From positions 1 through 37,447 of the forward strand of contig CAMDRF010000021.1 of assembly GCA_945906765.1 (NCBI GenBank): DNA of 37,447 nucleotides. The letters are read 5' to 3'. This DNA is from Nitrosovibrio sp. Nv4. Lineage in GTDB: Bacteria > Pseudomonadota > Gammaproteobacteria > Burkholderiales > SG8-39. Positions 8,184-17,600 of this stretch are shown piece by piece (position 1 is the first letter of the stretch; each line of letters begins with the position of its first letter). The notes beneath the pieces were generated by a model. That model saw only the letters and a list, made by a program, of their open reading frames with translations, did no database searches and was not told the origin of the DNA. A program made the position numbers and the translations under genes.

Positions 8184-9148
8184 GGGCGAGCGTCGGGCAG
8201 GGATTTTATTTCTTCGAGCACGCGTTCCACGGAAACGCCGTTCATGCACTTGAAATGGCCGAGCGGGCAGATACGCTGATAGCAGGGGCTGCAATCGACT
8301 TTCAGCCAGACGACACGCACCACGGCAGACTGCGGCGGCGTGTGCTCGGGGCTTGAGGAGCCGAACAGCGCCACCTGGCGCGTTGCCGACGCCGCGGCGA
8401 CGTGCATCAGGCCCGAATCGTTGCTCACCACCAGCGACGCGCCGGCGATCAGGTCGATCGCCTCGTCGAGCGTCGTTTGTCCGACGAGGTTCTTGCCCGT
8501 TATCTGTGCAGCTTCTTGTCTATCAGACAAAGAGCCAATCAAAACCACCTGCCCATCCAGCCTCGCCGCCAATTCGCGGAAATACGGCCAGCGCTTGGCC
8601 GGCCCGTACTCGGCGCCCGGACAAAGAACGGTGTAGCGACCGGATATGCCGAAGCGGGCTGCGGTGGCGTTTTCTTTTTCTTTTAAAAGTGGAAAAGGCA
8701 AAGGCAATTCGGGCTCCACGCCCGGCTTCTCCGCCAGCCGGGCATAGTGGAGCGCCATCGCTGCGCGGCCCGGTTTTTCTTCGTGCAGCACGTTCAGGAG
8801 CCCGTAGCGCCGTTCGCCCAGATAGCCGACGCGCAGTGGAATGCCCGCAAAGAAGGGAACCAGGGCGGATTTCCACGAATTCGGCAGGACCACGGCATGA
8901 TCGTAAGCGCGCTTTTTCAGCATCCGGCCGAGGCGCCAGCGTTCGCCAAGCTGCAGCGCGCCATGGCGCAGGTCCGCCTCGATCACTTCATCCACCTCCG
9001 CCATGCGCCTTACGACCGGCGCAACCCAGGGCGGGGCGAGCATTTCGACGCGGGGATTGCCAAGCCTCTCGCGCAGGCGCGCGAGCAGCGGTTGCGCCAT
9101 CAGCACGTCGCCGATCCAGTTAGGGGCGACGACGAGTAAGCGAGCCAG
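8180..9148 (-). CDS. waaF: lipopolysaccharide heptosyltransferase II
   Basis: This glycosyltransferase family 9 protein of about 322 residues adds the second heptose to LPS inner core from ADP-heptose at the cytoplasmic face. It begins LARLLVVAPNWIGDVLMAQP, the typical WaaF N-terminus. Later come the donor-site region CPGAEYGPAKRWP, and VSNDSGLMHVAAA followed by ALFGSSSPEHTPP. A Cys-rich tail (DCSPCYQRICPLGHFKCM) is usual in WaaF. No ATG, GTG or TTG fits the N-terminus; CTG at 9148, about 9 bases after AGAGG, is the best start, with CTG 9154 possible. It follows the zinc-finger gene directly. Two AT-rich codon patches (about 8500-8545 and 8655-8705) interrupt otherwise GC-rich codon use. Confidence 0.88.
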   Translation of the reverse strand: MARLLVVAPNWIGDVLMAQPLLARLRERLGNPRVEMLAPPWVAPVVRRMAEVDEVIEADLRHGALQLGERWRLGRMLKKRAYDHAVVLPNSWKSALVPFFAGIPLRVGYLGERRYGLLNVLHEEKPGRAAMALHYARLAEKPGVEPELPLPFPLLKEKENATAARFGISGRYTVLCPGAEYGPAKRWPYFRELAARLDGQVVLIGSLSDRQEAAQITGKNLVGQTTLDEAIDLIAGASLVVSNDSGLMHVAAASATRQVALFGSSSPEHTPPQSAVVRVVWLKVDCSPCYQRICPLGHFKCMNGVSVERVLEEIKSLPDARP

Positions 9149-9150
9149 AG

Positions 9151-9354
9151 TCAGTGACCTCTTGGGGCCATGCCTTTGTACAAATACTTTGTGCCGCAGT
9201 ACGGGCACAGCGCCTCGCCGTGCTTCACTACATCGAGAAACACGCGTGGATGCCGCGCCCACAGCGGCGTCCCCGACATCGGGCAATGCAGCGGCAGGTC
9301 TTTCTCCGTCAATTCGACCTGCCGCGCAGTGTCCCTGCCGGTATCGTTGCTCAT
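9151..9354 (-). CDS. small zinc-finger (CHCC) protein
   Basis: The 67-residue protein contains LHCPMSGTPLW, then a conserved middle RVFLDV, then ALCPYCGTKYLY. The spacing of C, H and CPYC resembles the CHCC zinc-finger domain found in bacterial proteins and in the mitochondrial complex I subunit NDUFS6. The ATG at 9354 overlaps the ilvE stop (ATGA). In many betaproteobacteria a gene like this lies between ilvE and waaF, so the arrangement looks conserved. Zinc binding is inferred from the residues; the cellular role is not known. Confidence 0.8.
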   Translation of the reverse strand: MSNDTGRDTARQVELTEKDLPLHCPMSGTPLWARHPRVFLDVVKHGEALCPYCGTKYLYKGMAPRGH

Positions 9355-10325
9355 TTCTTTGCTTTCTTCATTGGCACCGGAGTCAGCCAGTGCTTGTGCT
9401 TGGGGTCCTTGCCCGTGACCACGTCGAAAAACGCCTTCTGCAGAACCTTGGTGATCGGACCTGCCTTGCCTGCGCCGATCTTGCGGCCATCGAGTTCGCG
9501 AATCGGCGTTACTTCGGCGGCGGTGCCGGTGAAGAAGCACTCATCGGCGATGTAGATATCGTCGCGCGTCAGGCGCTTGGCCATCACCTTGTAGCCCAGG
9601 CCCTCGGCCAGGTCGATCACCGAGGAGCGCGTGATCCCGGTCAAGGCCGAGGTAAGTTCGGGCTCGATGATGACGCCATCCTTGACGATGAAGATGTTCT
9701 CGCCCGCGCCTTCGGCGACGAAACCGTCCACGTCGAGCAGCAGGCCCTCGTCGTAGCCGTGCTGGGTTGCTTCGAGCGTTGCCAGCACCGAGTTCGGGTA
9801 CGTGCCGGACATCTTGGCGCGCGCCATGGTGACGTTGACGTGGTGACGCGCGACCGATGCGGTCTTCACGCGGATGCCCTTGTTCAGCGCCTCCGGGCCG
9901 AGGTAGGCGCCCCAGGGCCAGGCCGCGATCGCGACATGCACCTTCGCGCCCACCGGCGAGACGCCCATTTTCTCCGAGCCGTAGAACGCGATCGGGCGGA
10001 TGTAGCAAGCGTCGTGACCGTTGGCCTGTACGACGTCGATACACGCCTGCATCAGGCGCTCGAGGGTGTAGGGGATCTTCATCATGTAGATGTGTCCCGA
10101 ATTGATCAGCCGCTGCATGTGCTCGCGCAGCCGGAAGATCTGCGTGCCGCTGAGCGTCTTGTAGGCGCGCACACCTTCGAACACGGCGAGGCCGTAGTGC
10201 AGCGAATGCGTCAGCACGTGCGTGGTCGCCGAGCGCCAGGGCACCAGCTTGCCGTCGTGCCAGATCCAGCCGTCGCGGTCCGCCATCGACAGAGATGGGG
10301 TCGGTGCCTTCTTTGCCTTCGCCAT
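9351..10325 (-). CDS. ilvE: branched-chain amino acid aminotransferase
   Basis: The 324-residue fold-type IV PLP enzyme moves an amino group between glutamate and the keto acids of Leu, Ile and Val. The PLP lysine is probably K171 (MARAKMSGTY). EGAGENIF, LTGITR and FTGTAAEVTP are the conserved cofactor and substrate loops, and the N-terminal HYGLAVFEGVRAY is diagnostic. The ATG at 10325 has AAGGAG six bases upstream. It is the first gene of a minus-strand operon of six, and its promoter is probably the TAGAAT at 10351-10356. A short Lys/Ala/Pro-rich extension precedes the conserved domain. Confidence 0.95.
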   Translation of the reverse strand: MAKAKKAPTPSLSMADRDGWIWHDGKLVPWRSATTHVLTHSLHYGLAVFEGVRAYKTLSGTQIFRLREHMQRLINSGHIYMMKIPYTLERLMQACIDVVQANGHDACYIRPIAFYGSEKMGVSPVGAKVHVAIAAWPWGAYLGPEALNKGIRVKTASVARHHVNVTMARAKMSGTYPNSVLATLEATQHGYDEGLLLDVDGFVAEGAGENIFIVKDGVIIEPELTSALTGITRSSVIDLAEGLGYKVMAKRLTRDDIYIADECFFTGTAAEVTPIRELDGRKIGAGKAGPITKVLQKAFFDVVTGKDPKHKHWLTPVPMKKAKK

Positions 10326-10400
10326 GCACGCTCCTTGAATGTGAGCGGCTATTCTAAACATAAAAACGCGCTAGACTATTAGCACTTTAGTTAATGTTTG
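10326..10400. promoter_or_regulatory. divergent promoter region ilvE / arsR
   Basis: This AT-rich 75-base gap holds TAGAAT on the minus strand (10356-10351), 25 bases before the ilvE start, and TAGACT on the plus strand (10372-10377), 23 bases before the arsR ATG. A small inverted repeat GCTA-N6-TAGC at 10370-10383 surrounds the latter and could be an ArsR-type operator, but with four-base arms this is weak. No strong -35 boxes were found. Confidence 0.35.
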
Positions 10401-10718
10401 ATGCCGATGGATCTCGACCACATTTTCGGCGCGCTCGCCTCCGTCCCGCGGCGGCAGATCCTCGCCTTCCTGTCGCAGACAGCGCTCTCCACGACGGACC
10501 TCGCGAATCGCTTCTCACGCAGCCCGCCGGCGGTATCGCGCCATCTCGCGGTGCTGCAGCGCGCCGGCCTGGTGGTGAGCGAGCGGCAGGGCCAGCGCGT
10601 GCTGTACCGCCTGAACCGCGACGTGCTGCTGGATGCGCTGGCGCGCTTCGCCTCCGAGGTGGACGGTCCGCTGCGGCGCGACGCCCAGGCCCCGCGCACG
10701 CCGCGCGAAGCGATCTAG
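10401..10718 (+). CDS. ArsR-family winged-helix regulator
   Basis: The protein has about 105 residues. The pattern VPRRQILAFLSQ, then TTDLANRF, then SPPAVSRHLAVLQRAGLV and a wing YRLNRD is the ArsR/SmtB helix-turn-helix. The metal-binding Cys motif (ELCVCDL) of classic ArsR is absent, so the inducer is probably not arsenic or a similar metal. ATG 10401 and ATG 10407 are both possible starts. It lies divergently from ilvE and 42 bases before psiE, so it may control itself and psiE; this is inferred from position only. Confidence 0.85.
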   Translation: MPMDLDHIFGALASVPRRQILAFLSQTALSTTDLANRFSRSPPAVSRHLAVLQRAGLVVSERQGQRVLYRLNRDVLLDALARFASEVDGPLRRDAQAPRTPREAI

Positions 10719-10760
10719 TGCTAGGCTTGCATGCGTTGCACAGCGCAGGGAGATGCAAGG

Positions 10761-11198
10761 ATGCCGCCAATCGACAATCTTCGGCAGCGCCTCAACCGGC
10801 TTTCGCAGGATCTGGGCAACCTGCTGGTGGATGCGTTCCACTCCCTCGCGCTGTTCGCCATCGGCGCCACCATCGTCTGGTCCGCGGTCTTCGCCTTCGT
10901 CGGCATGACGGGCAAAGGGCATGCGTCGATCGACGACATCCTGCTGCTCTTCATCTACCTCGAGCTGGGCGCGATGGTCGGCATCTACTTCAAGACCAAC
11001 CACATGCCGGTGCGCTTCCTGATCTATGTCGCGATCACCGCGCTGACCCGCATGCTGATCGCCGACATCCAGCACGATCACACACCCAACATGGGGATCC
11101 TGATGATCTCGGGCGCCATCCTGCTGCTCGCGGTGGCGAATCTGGTGATCCGCTACGGCTCGGCGAAATTTCCCGCCGCTGGACCCGGCGCCAAGTGA
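10761..11198 (+). CDS. psiE: PsiE-family membrane protein
   Basis: From ATG 10761 (AGGGAG about nine bases upstream) the protein has 145 residues and four hydrophobic segments. The segments centre on residues about 30-50, 65-80, 90-105 and 112-135. Between them lie IYLELGAMVGIYFKTNHMPVRFL and TRMLI, which mark the phosphate-starvation-inducible PsiE family. Function is unknown; the E. coli gene responds to phosphate and cAMP-CRP. Here it follows an ArsR-type regulator. An in-frame upstream start at 10731 is less likely because it would add a cysteine-containing non-conserved leader. Confidence 0.85.
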   Translation: MPPIDNLRQRLNRLSQDLGNLLVDAFHSLALFAIGATIVWSAVFAFVGMTGKGHASIDDILLLFIYLELGAMVGIYFKTNHMPVRFLIYVAITALTRMLIADIQHDHTPNMGILMISGAILLLAVANLVIRYGSAKFPAAGPGAK

Positions 11199-11435
11199 GG
11201 TTTGCCGATTCATCGAGGTCAAGGGCCGCGGCAGCGCCGGAGCCATTATCGAATTGCGGGGCAATGAGCTGTTGGTGCATAAGGAAGCCCTGCGGCCTGC
11301 TGTGCACGTCGGCATGGAGCAAGCTGAGGCAACTCAGCGATTTGCGCTAATTGGCGGAATGAGACCAGAGAAGGGCGGATAGATAGGTCCTTTCACCGGG
11401 CGGCGAGGCTGGCGCGTGGTGTACTGGAATAGTGG

Positions 11436-11458
11436 TGGATGGCTTTCTAAACCATCCA
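11436..11458. repeat. inverted repeat upstream of the AbiEi relic
   Basis: TGGATGG at 11436-11442 and CCATCCA at 11452-11458 form a perfect seven-base inverted repeat with a nine-base spacer. It sits where the -35 region of the TACAAT promoter at 11466 would be. AbiEi antitoxins repress their own operon by binding inverted repeats, so this may be the surviving operator. Chance cannot be excluded. Confidence 0.4.
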
Positions 11459-11465
11459 GAAGAAA

Positions 11466-11471
11466 TACAAT
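11466..11471 (+). promoter_or_regulatory. -10-like TACAAT, 6 bases before the abiEi relic start
   Basis: TACAAT is followed by exactly six bases (ACACAC) and then the ATG at 11478. No Shine-Dalgarno sequence lies between. The arrangement predicts a leaderless transcript and matches the spacing at diaA/gmhA, glpK and the intact Bug gene. Confidence 0.35.
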
Positions 11472-11477
11472 ACACAC

Positions 11478-11676
11478 ATGAAAAAGGCCCTCGGGAAGAT
11501 CGAGACCCAGTTTCTCGCCTATGCGCAGATGCGGGAGTTGCGCGCGTGCGTCCGGGCATGTACCTCGTTCCCAAGCGTCTGACGCTGATCAAGGTGGCCG
11601 ACGCGCGGCTGGGCGGTACGGAGGAAATCAAAACCAGCGAGGGACTGGTGGCCGTGTACGCCTCGCGCGCGCCATA
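11478..11676 (+). pseudogene. abiEi: decayed AbiEi-type antitoxin (frameshift and internal deletion)
   Basis: The first frame from ATG 11478 reads KALGKIETQFLAYAQMR, the typical N-terminus of type IV antitoxins of the AbiEi family (winged helix). It then shifts: the frame that contains VARVRPGMYLVPKR, the end of the winged helix, is +1 to it. That frame continues directly with LTLIKVADARLGGTEEI and VAVYASRA, which belong to the C-terminal half of such antitoxins (usual order ...TLIKVAD...EGETAVYSSRARTLVD). Roughly 100 or more residues between these parts are missing, and a TAG ends it at 11674. No AbiEii nucleotidyltransferase toxin follows. I am confident of the family from these motifs and fairly sure it is broken. 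Confidence 0.65.
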
Positions 11677-11805
11677 GCGACGGTGCGCGCGATCGAGCAG
11701 GAGCTGGCGCGGCATTGATGATCGTGGGCCGGCCGGAACGCGAGCGAGCGTCATCGCTTGGCGGTGTAGACTGCAAACGGCACACCACTGACGCCAGAGG
11801 ACGCC

Positions 11806-12072
11806 ATGAACAACGAGAAAATAAAGCTGCGTATCACCGAGAGCGGGCAGGTCATCGAGGTGGCGGTGTTCAGCAAGCGCGCCGAGGCGATCGAGGTGGT
11901 GATCGGCGAGGGCATCCACAACATGAAGTGCACGCTGACGCCGACCCGCAACGGCCTCGCTTACGCGGGCAGTATCAAGGGCCGCGAGCTGGTGTACGAA
12001 AGAAGCCGGGAGAAGGTGCGGGCGGACATCGAGATGCTCAACCCGCACGTGCGCGGGGCGAGGGCGCGCTGA
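11806..12072 (+). CDS. uncharacterised small protein, 88 residues
   Basis: The ATG at 11806 follows AGAGG by five bases, and a TAGACT -10-like box lies about 35 bases upstream. The protein is beta-rich at first (KIKLRITESGQVIEVAVFSK), then has CTLTPTRNGLAYAGSIKGRE and a basic helix ending VRGARAR. It has no signal peptide or membrane segment. I do not recognise the family. It is convergent with glnE, whose stop begins one base after this gene ends. Coding is supported by the ribosome binding site and codon use; function unknown. Confidence 0.65.
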   Translation: MNNEKIKLRITESGQVIEVAVFSKRAEAIEVVIGEGIHNMKCTLTPTRNGLAYAGSIKGRELVYERSREKVRADIEMLNPHVRGARAR

Positions 12073-12073
12073 T

Positions 12074-14626
12074 TTACTGGTGGCCGGAGAAGACCGCTTT
12101 CCAGAGGTTGCGCACCGCTTCGGATTTCGCCGCGACCTGCTCCAGCGGTACGCGCGCGTACTGCGCGCCGTTCAGGCGCAGGGCGTGCTGCAGGCGCCTG
12201 AACTTGCGGTAGGCGTTGCGGCAGTCTTCGGCGAGCGTGGCCGGAATCAATCCCAGCTTGGCGGCCATCCCCAGCAGGGCGATGTTGCCGAGGTTTTGCG
12301 TGAGTTCCTCGTGCCGGTGCGCATGCGCGAGCACCAGGAACTGCACCGTGAATTCGATGTCGATCATGCCACCGCGGTCGTGCTTGAGGTCGAACAGGCC
12401 GGATTTGTTCGGGTGCGCGGCGTGCAGTTTTTCGCGCATCGCAAGAACTTCTTTCGCCAGTGCGGCGGGGTCGCGTTCGCGTTTCAGGATTCTGGCGCGG
12501 ATGTTTTCGAACTCAATGCCGACCGCTTTGTCCCCCGCGCAGCAGCGCGCGCGGGTGAGGGCCTGGTGTTCCCAGGGCCAGGCGGCGCGTTCCTGGTATT
12601 CCTCGAACGCGGCCACCGGCGACACCAGCAGCCCGCTCGAGCCCGAGGGCCGCAGCTGCAGGTCGGTCTCGAACAGCGCGCCGGCGGAGGTGCGCAGGCT
12701 GAGCCAGTTGTTGTAGCGCTGCGCGAACCGCGCGTAGTTCACCGGGGCGCGCTCGTCGGCGTCGTCGTAGACGAAGATGATGTCCAGGTCCGAGGCGTAG
12801 CCGAGTTCCTTGCCGCCGAGCTTGCCGTAGGCGATCACGGCGAAGCGTGGCTGCTCGCGGTGGCGCGTCGCGAGCTGCGCCCAGCAGGCTTCCAGCGCTA
12901 CCTGCAGCACGATGTCGGCAAGCTGTGAAAGGTGGTCGGCGAGCACCTCCACCGTAAGCAGGCCCGCCAGGTCCTGCGCCAGCAGGCGGAACTGCTGCGA
13001 CTGGTGCTGCTCGCGCAGCGCGTTCATCTGGCGCTCGACGTCGTTGCCCGCGGCGGCAAGCGCGGCGCGCAGATCGCTTTCAAATTCGCGCCAGTCGGGC
13101 GGCGAATACAGCGCCCGGTCGTCGAGCAGTTCGTCGAGCAGCAGCGGATGCCGGGTGACGAACTGCGCCGCCCAGCTCGAGGCGCCGATCATGCGCGTGA
13201 CGCGCTCCAGCGCTTCGGGCCGCTCGGCGAGCAGCGCGAGATAGGCGGCGCGGCGCGCGATCGCTTCCAGCAGGTCGACGCCGCGCGCCAGGGTCGCTTG
13301 CGGGTCGGGCGTGGCGGCCGCGGCGCTCGCCAGCGCCGGGATCAGGGCATCGAAGCGGCGCTTCGAATCCTCGGGCAACTGCACGTAGCGCTGGCTCGTG
13401 CGCAGCGCGGCGAGGCGCGGATGCTCCGGCCAGGGCCTGGCTTCGCTTTCCGCGCCACGCTCGGCGAATACCGCCTGGAAGTGGCGCGTCACCGTCTGGC
13501 GGTGCGCGTTCAACGTGGCGTAGAACTGCTCCCAGGTTGCAAAATCGGCCATCTGCGCGACGCGTGCGCGATCCTCCGCGTTGACGGGCAGTTCATGCGT
13601 CTGCGCGTCGTCCAGGTACTGCAGCCGGTGCTCGACGTTGCGCAGGAAGACGTATGCTTCGGCGAGCTCCGTCTTTGCTTTTTCCGGGAGGAGTCTTTTC
13701 TTAAAGAGAAGATCCAGGATCAAAAGAGTCGGACGCGCGGTGAGTTCGGCGTCGCGCCCGCCGCGCACCAGCTGCAGCGCCTGGGCGATGAACTCTATTT
13801 CGCGGATGCCGCCCGGGCCGAGCTTGACGTGCTCCGCGAGTTCGCGCCGCGCCACGTCGCGCCGCACTTCGGCGTGCAGCCGGCGCATCGCCTCCAGCGT
13901 GCCGTAGTCGAGGTATTTGCGGTAAACGAACGGCCGCACTATTTCTTCAAGTGCTTTTTTATTGAAAACAGAACCTGAAACAGCGCGTGCCTTGATCCAG
14001 GCATAGCGCTCCCACTCGCGGCCTTGCGCGACGAAGTAGGCCTCCAGCGCATCGAAGCCGCTCACCAGCGCGCCCGAGTCGCCGTAGGGCCGCAGCCGCA
14101 TGTCGACGCGGAAAGCGAAGCCGTCCTCGGTGACATCGTTCAGCAGCGCGATCAGCCTGCGGCCGGTGCGCTCGAGCTGCTGCGGATCAGCCGGGATTTC
14201 ATTGCTGTCCGGATGCACGAAAACGAGGTCGATGTCGGAGGACACGTTCAGCTCGCCGCCGCCCAGCTTGCCCATCGCGACGACGATCAGGTGTTCCTCC
14301 CGCAGCCAGCCCAGCGCGGCGCGGATGGACTGTTCGGCCAGCTCGCTCATCGCGCGGCAGACTTCTGCAAGCCTCGCCTGCAGGTGCAGGTTTGTACCGG
14401 CAAGATCGCGGGCCATCGTGCGCAGGAGCACGCGCTGCCGCAGGCGCCGCAGGCGGCGCTTAAACGCAGCTTCGTCGTCGCTTTCCGAAGCGTGAAGCGC
14501 CTGCGCTATTTCGTCAGAGCTGAACGCCGCGCGCGCGGGATCCACCTCCGCGGCAAGCTCGGGATGCGCGGCCAGGGCCTGCACGGCATAGCGCGAAAGA
14601 GTGATTTTCCGAATCGGATCCGGCAT
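12074..14626 (-). CDS. glnE: glutamine synthetase adenylyltransferase / adenylyl-removing enzyme
   Basis: The 850-residue protein has the two-headed GlnE layout. The N-terminal nucleotidyltransferase core is GKLGGGELNVSSDIDLV (about residues 119-135), the adenylyl-removing half. The second core, GKLGGKELGYASDLDIIF, lies near residue 600 and is the adenylylating half. Helical GlnD_UR_UTase-type segments follow each core. The enzyme adds or removes AMP on glutamine synthetase under control of PII. It is about 100 residues shorter than the E. coli enzyme, mostly at the N-terminus. ATG 14626 is 59 bases from the divergent yhdP start. AT-rich codon patches lie at about 13670-13735 and 13935-13985. 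Confidence 0.95.
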   Translation of the reverse strand: MPDPIRKITLSRYAVQALAAHPELAAEVDPARAAFSSDEIAQALHASESDDEAAFKRRLRRLRQRVLLRTMARDLAGTNLHLQARLAEVCRAMSELAEQSIRAALGWLREEHLIVVAMGKLGGGELNVSSDIDLVFVHPDSNEIPADPQQLERTGRRLIALLNDVTEDGFAFRVDMRLRPYGDSGALVSGFDALEAYFVAQGREWERYAWIKARAVSGSVFNKKALEEIVRPFVYRKYLDYGTLEAMRRLHAEVRRDVARRELAEHVKLGPGGIREIEFIAQALQLVRGGRDAELTARPTLLILDLLFKKRLLPEKAKTELAEAYVFLRNVEHRLQYLDDAQTHELPVNAEDRARVAQMADFATWEQFYATLNAHRQTVTRHFQAVFAERGAESEARPWPEHPRLAALRTSQRYVQLPEDSKRRFDALIPALASAAAATPDPQATLARGVDLLEAIARRAAYLALLAERPEALERVTRMIGASSWAAQFVTRHPLLLDELLDDRALYSPPDWREFESDLRAALAAAGNDVERQMNALREQHQSQQFRLLAQDLAGLLTVEVLADHLSQLADIVLQVALEACWAQLATRHREQPRFAVIAYGKLGGKELGYASDLDIIFVYDDADERAPVNYARFAQRYNNWLSLRTSAGALFETDLQLRPSGSSGLLVSPVAAFEEYQERAAWPWEHQALTRARCCAGDKAVGIEFENIRARILKRERDPAALAKEVLAMREKLHAAHPNKSGLFDLKHDRGGMIDIEFTVQFLVLAHAHRHEELTQNLGNIALLGMAAKLGLIPATLAEDCRNAYRKFRRLQHALRLNGAQYARVPLEQVAAKSEAVRNLWKAVFSGHQ

Positions 14627-14685
14627 TTACGGATAAAATGGGCGTGGCGGTTGTCACAGAGGATATAGGAGTCGCGACAGGCGCG

Positions 14686-17600
14686 ATGAGAACCTCATTC
14701 AAAGTCCCAGTTCCGTTGCAAAGGCTCCTGCGCGCGATCGAAGTGCTCGCGTGGGCGGGTTTCTTCGCCTTCGCGCTGATCTTCCTCACGCTGCGCTACT
14801 GGCTGCTGCCCAATGTGGAGCAGTACCGCGGCGATATCGTTGCCGCGATCTCGCGCTCGATCGGCCTGGAGGTAAGGATCGGCGCGCTCGCCACCGACTG
14901 GCAGGGCTTGCGGCCGCGGCTTTCGATCTCCGAGGTGCGCGTCTACGACAAGGACGGCCGCGAGGCGCTGGTACTGCCCGCGGTGGAGAACGTGGTCGGC
15001 TGGCGCTCGCTGGCGGCGCGCGAGCTCCGCCTGCACTCGTTCCTCATCGATGCACCGAAACTCACGGTGCGGCGCGACGCGAACGGCGATATTTTCGTCG
15101 CCGGCATCCGCATCTCGGGCGACAAGGGCGATGGCAGGCTGAGCGACTGGATCTTGAGCCAGGGCCAGATCATCGTGCGCGGCGCCGAGATCGAGTGGCG
15201 CGACGAGCTGCGCAAGGCGCCGCCGTTGAAGCTCTCGGCACTCAACCTGCACCTCGAAAACGATGGCGATGCACACCGGGTCGGCCTCTCGGCGCTGCCG
15301 CCGCGTGAGCTGGGGCCGGGCATGGAAGTGCGCGCGTCGCTGGAGGGCGGCAGCGTCAGGCAGCCGTCGCTGTGGAACGGCCGGGTATACGCCGAGTTCG
15401 GCTACACCGATCTTGCCGGCTGGCGCGCCTGGGTCGATTACCCGCTGGATGTGCGCCGCGGCGAGGGCGCGTTGCGCCTGTGGGCAACGCTTGCCGGCGG
15501 CAGGATCACGCAGGGCACCGCGGATGTCGCGTTGTCGAATGTAACGGCGCGCCTCGCCAAGGACCTGCCGGTGCTGGAAGTGTCCTCGGTGCGGGGCCGG
15601 GTCTACGGGCGCGAGACGGCGCGTGGCTACGATTTCGGCGTGCGCAGTCTCGCGCTCTCGAGCCCCCGAGCTCCCGCGATGAATGCCACCAGTTTTCGCG
15701 CCACGTGGGAGCCGGCGAGCAGCGCCTCGCTCACGCAGCGCGGCTCGGTCAGCGCCAATTTGATCGAACTTGCGCCGCTGGCGCGCCTGGCGGAGTACCT
15801 GCCGTTTCCAGCCGACCTGAGAAAGCTGCTTGCGGAACTCGCGCCGCAGGGCAACCTGCTGGACGCGAAGTTCGATTGGAGCGGTGAACTGCCGGACCAG
15901 GCGGTGTTCACCGCCAAGACCCGCTTTGCCGGACTGACCATGAACGCCTGGCGCAGCATCCCGGGATTTGCCGGCCTGTCCGGCAGCATCGAGGCCACGG
16001 AAAAGAAGGGCATCGTCTATCTCGCGTCACGCAAGAGCGAACTCGATCTGCCCAAGGTCTTCCCTGAACCGCGCATCGCCCTGGATGAGCTCAATGGCGA
16101 AGTCCGATGGGAACGCACCGCGACTGCCGGTCTGGATGTACGCATCGCCAACCTGAGCTACGCCAACGAAGACCTTGCCGGCACCGCCTACGGCACCTAC
16201 GCGTGGACCGGCGAAGGCCCGGGCGTGGTGGATCTCACCGCGCAACTGTCGCGCGCCGACGGCAAGAGCACGTCCAAGTACCTGCCGCTGTCCAAACTGA
16301 TGGGCAAGAGCGCGCGCGGATGGGTCGCGGGCGCCGTGCTGGCCGGGGAATCGAGCGATGCGCGCCTGCGCCTGAAGGGCGATCTGCGCGATTTTCCGTT
16401 CATCGATCCACAGAAAGGCCTGTTCCAGGTCGCGGCCAAGGTGTCGGGCGCGGTGCTCGATTACACGAGCGGCTGGCCGCGCATCGAAGCGATCGACGGC
16501 GACCTGATGTTCGAGCGCGACAGGATCGATATCGTCGGCCGCAGCGGCAGCATCCTCGGTGTCAAGCTTGCCAACGTGCACGTGACGCTGCCAAGCATGC
16601 TCGATCCGGACCCGCAGCTGCATATCGATGGCAGCGCCGAAGGGCCCACGTCGCTTTTCCTGGACTACATCAGGCAAAGCCCGCTGCGGAAAATGCTGGA
16701 GGGGGCCACCGACGGCATGAGTTCGCTGGGCCGCGGCAAGCTGCGCCTGCGCCTCGAACTGGCGCTGCACGCGATGGCGAAGAGCAAGATCGCCGGCGAC
16801 TATCAGTTCACGGGCAACGCCGTGACCGTCGATCCGCGGCTGCCGCCGATCGAACGCGCGGCAGGGCGCATCAGCTTCACCGACTCCTCGATCGCGATCC
16901 AGGAGGTGCGCGGCCAGTTGTTCGGCGACCAGGTGCGGATCGAGGGCGGCTCGAGGCCCGGCTCCAGTGTCGTGGTGACGGCCGAGGGCAGGGCGACTAT
17001 CGATGGCGTGCGCCAGGTGTTCGATCATCCCTGGTGGCGCCGGCTGGCCGGCGCCGCGCGCTACACCGCGACCGTCGCGGTAAAGGACGGGCGCGCGCAG
17101 ATCACTTTCGAATCGCCGCTCGAGGGCGTATCGAGTTCCTTGCCGGCGCCCCTGTCGAAAGTCGCTGCCGAGTCCCTGCCGCTGCGCCTCGAAGTGTTTC
17201 CCGGCGAGGGACGCGACCGTATCTCGATCGCGCTTGGGCCACCCGCGGGACGCATCGTGGCGGCGGAATTCCTGCGCGCGGCGCAGGATTCGGGACCGAT
17301 GCAGGTACAGCGCTCGGTGGTCACCTTGTATCCAGCGGCCGGCGAGACGCCGCGAATTCCGGAACGACGCGGCATGACGTTGCGCGGCGCGTTGCCCGCG
17401 CTCGAGCTTGACCGCTGGCTGCTATTGCTCGCCGAAGGCGGCGGCGCCGGCGAGGGCGTGAGCTACGACCTCAAGATCGGCGTGCTGGATGCGCTCGGCA
17501 AGCGCATGCGCGCAGCGACCATGCAAGGCGCCACGGATGGCGCGGGCTGGTCGGCGACCATGAGCACCGCCGAGTTCGCCGGCGACCTCGTGTATCGCGG

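Noticed and set aside
9003-10382. 459-codon plus-strand frame opposite waaF, the zinc finger and ilvE
   Set aside because: It mirrors the codon structure of those genes and has no recognisable motif.
10370-10383. ArsR operator GCTA-N6-TAGC
   Set aside because: Four-base arms are too short to claim as an operator; kept only as a note in the promoter region.
11193-11382. Open stretch reading FIEVKGRGSAGAIIELRG then NELLVHKEAL downstream of psiE
   Set aside because: It looks coding-like, but I found no start codon, ribosome site or family, so it may be a relic or chance.
11666-11717. Short frame ending ATVRAIEQELARH after the AbiEi relic
   Set aside because: Too short and without a start to assign; possibly another gene tail.
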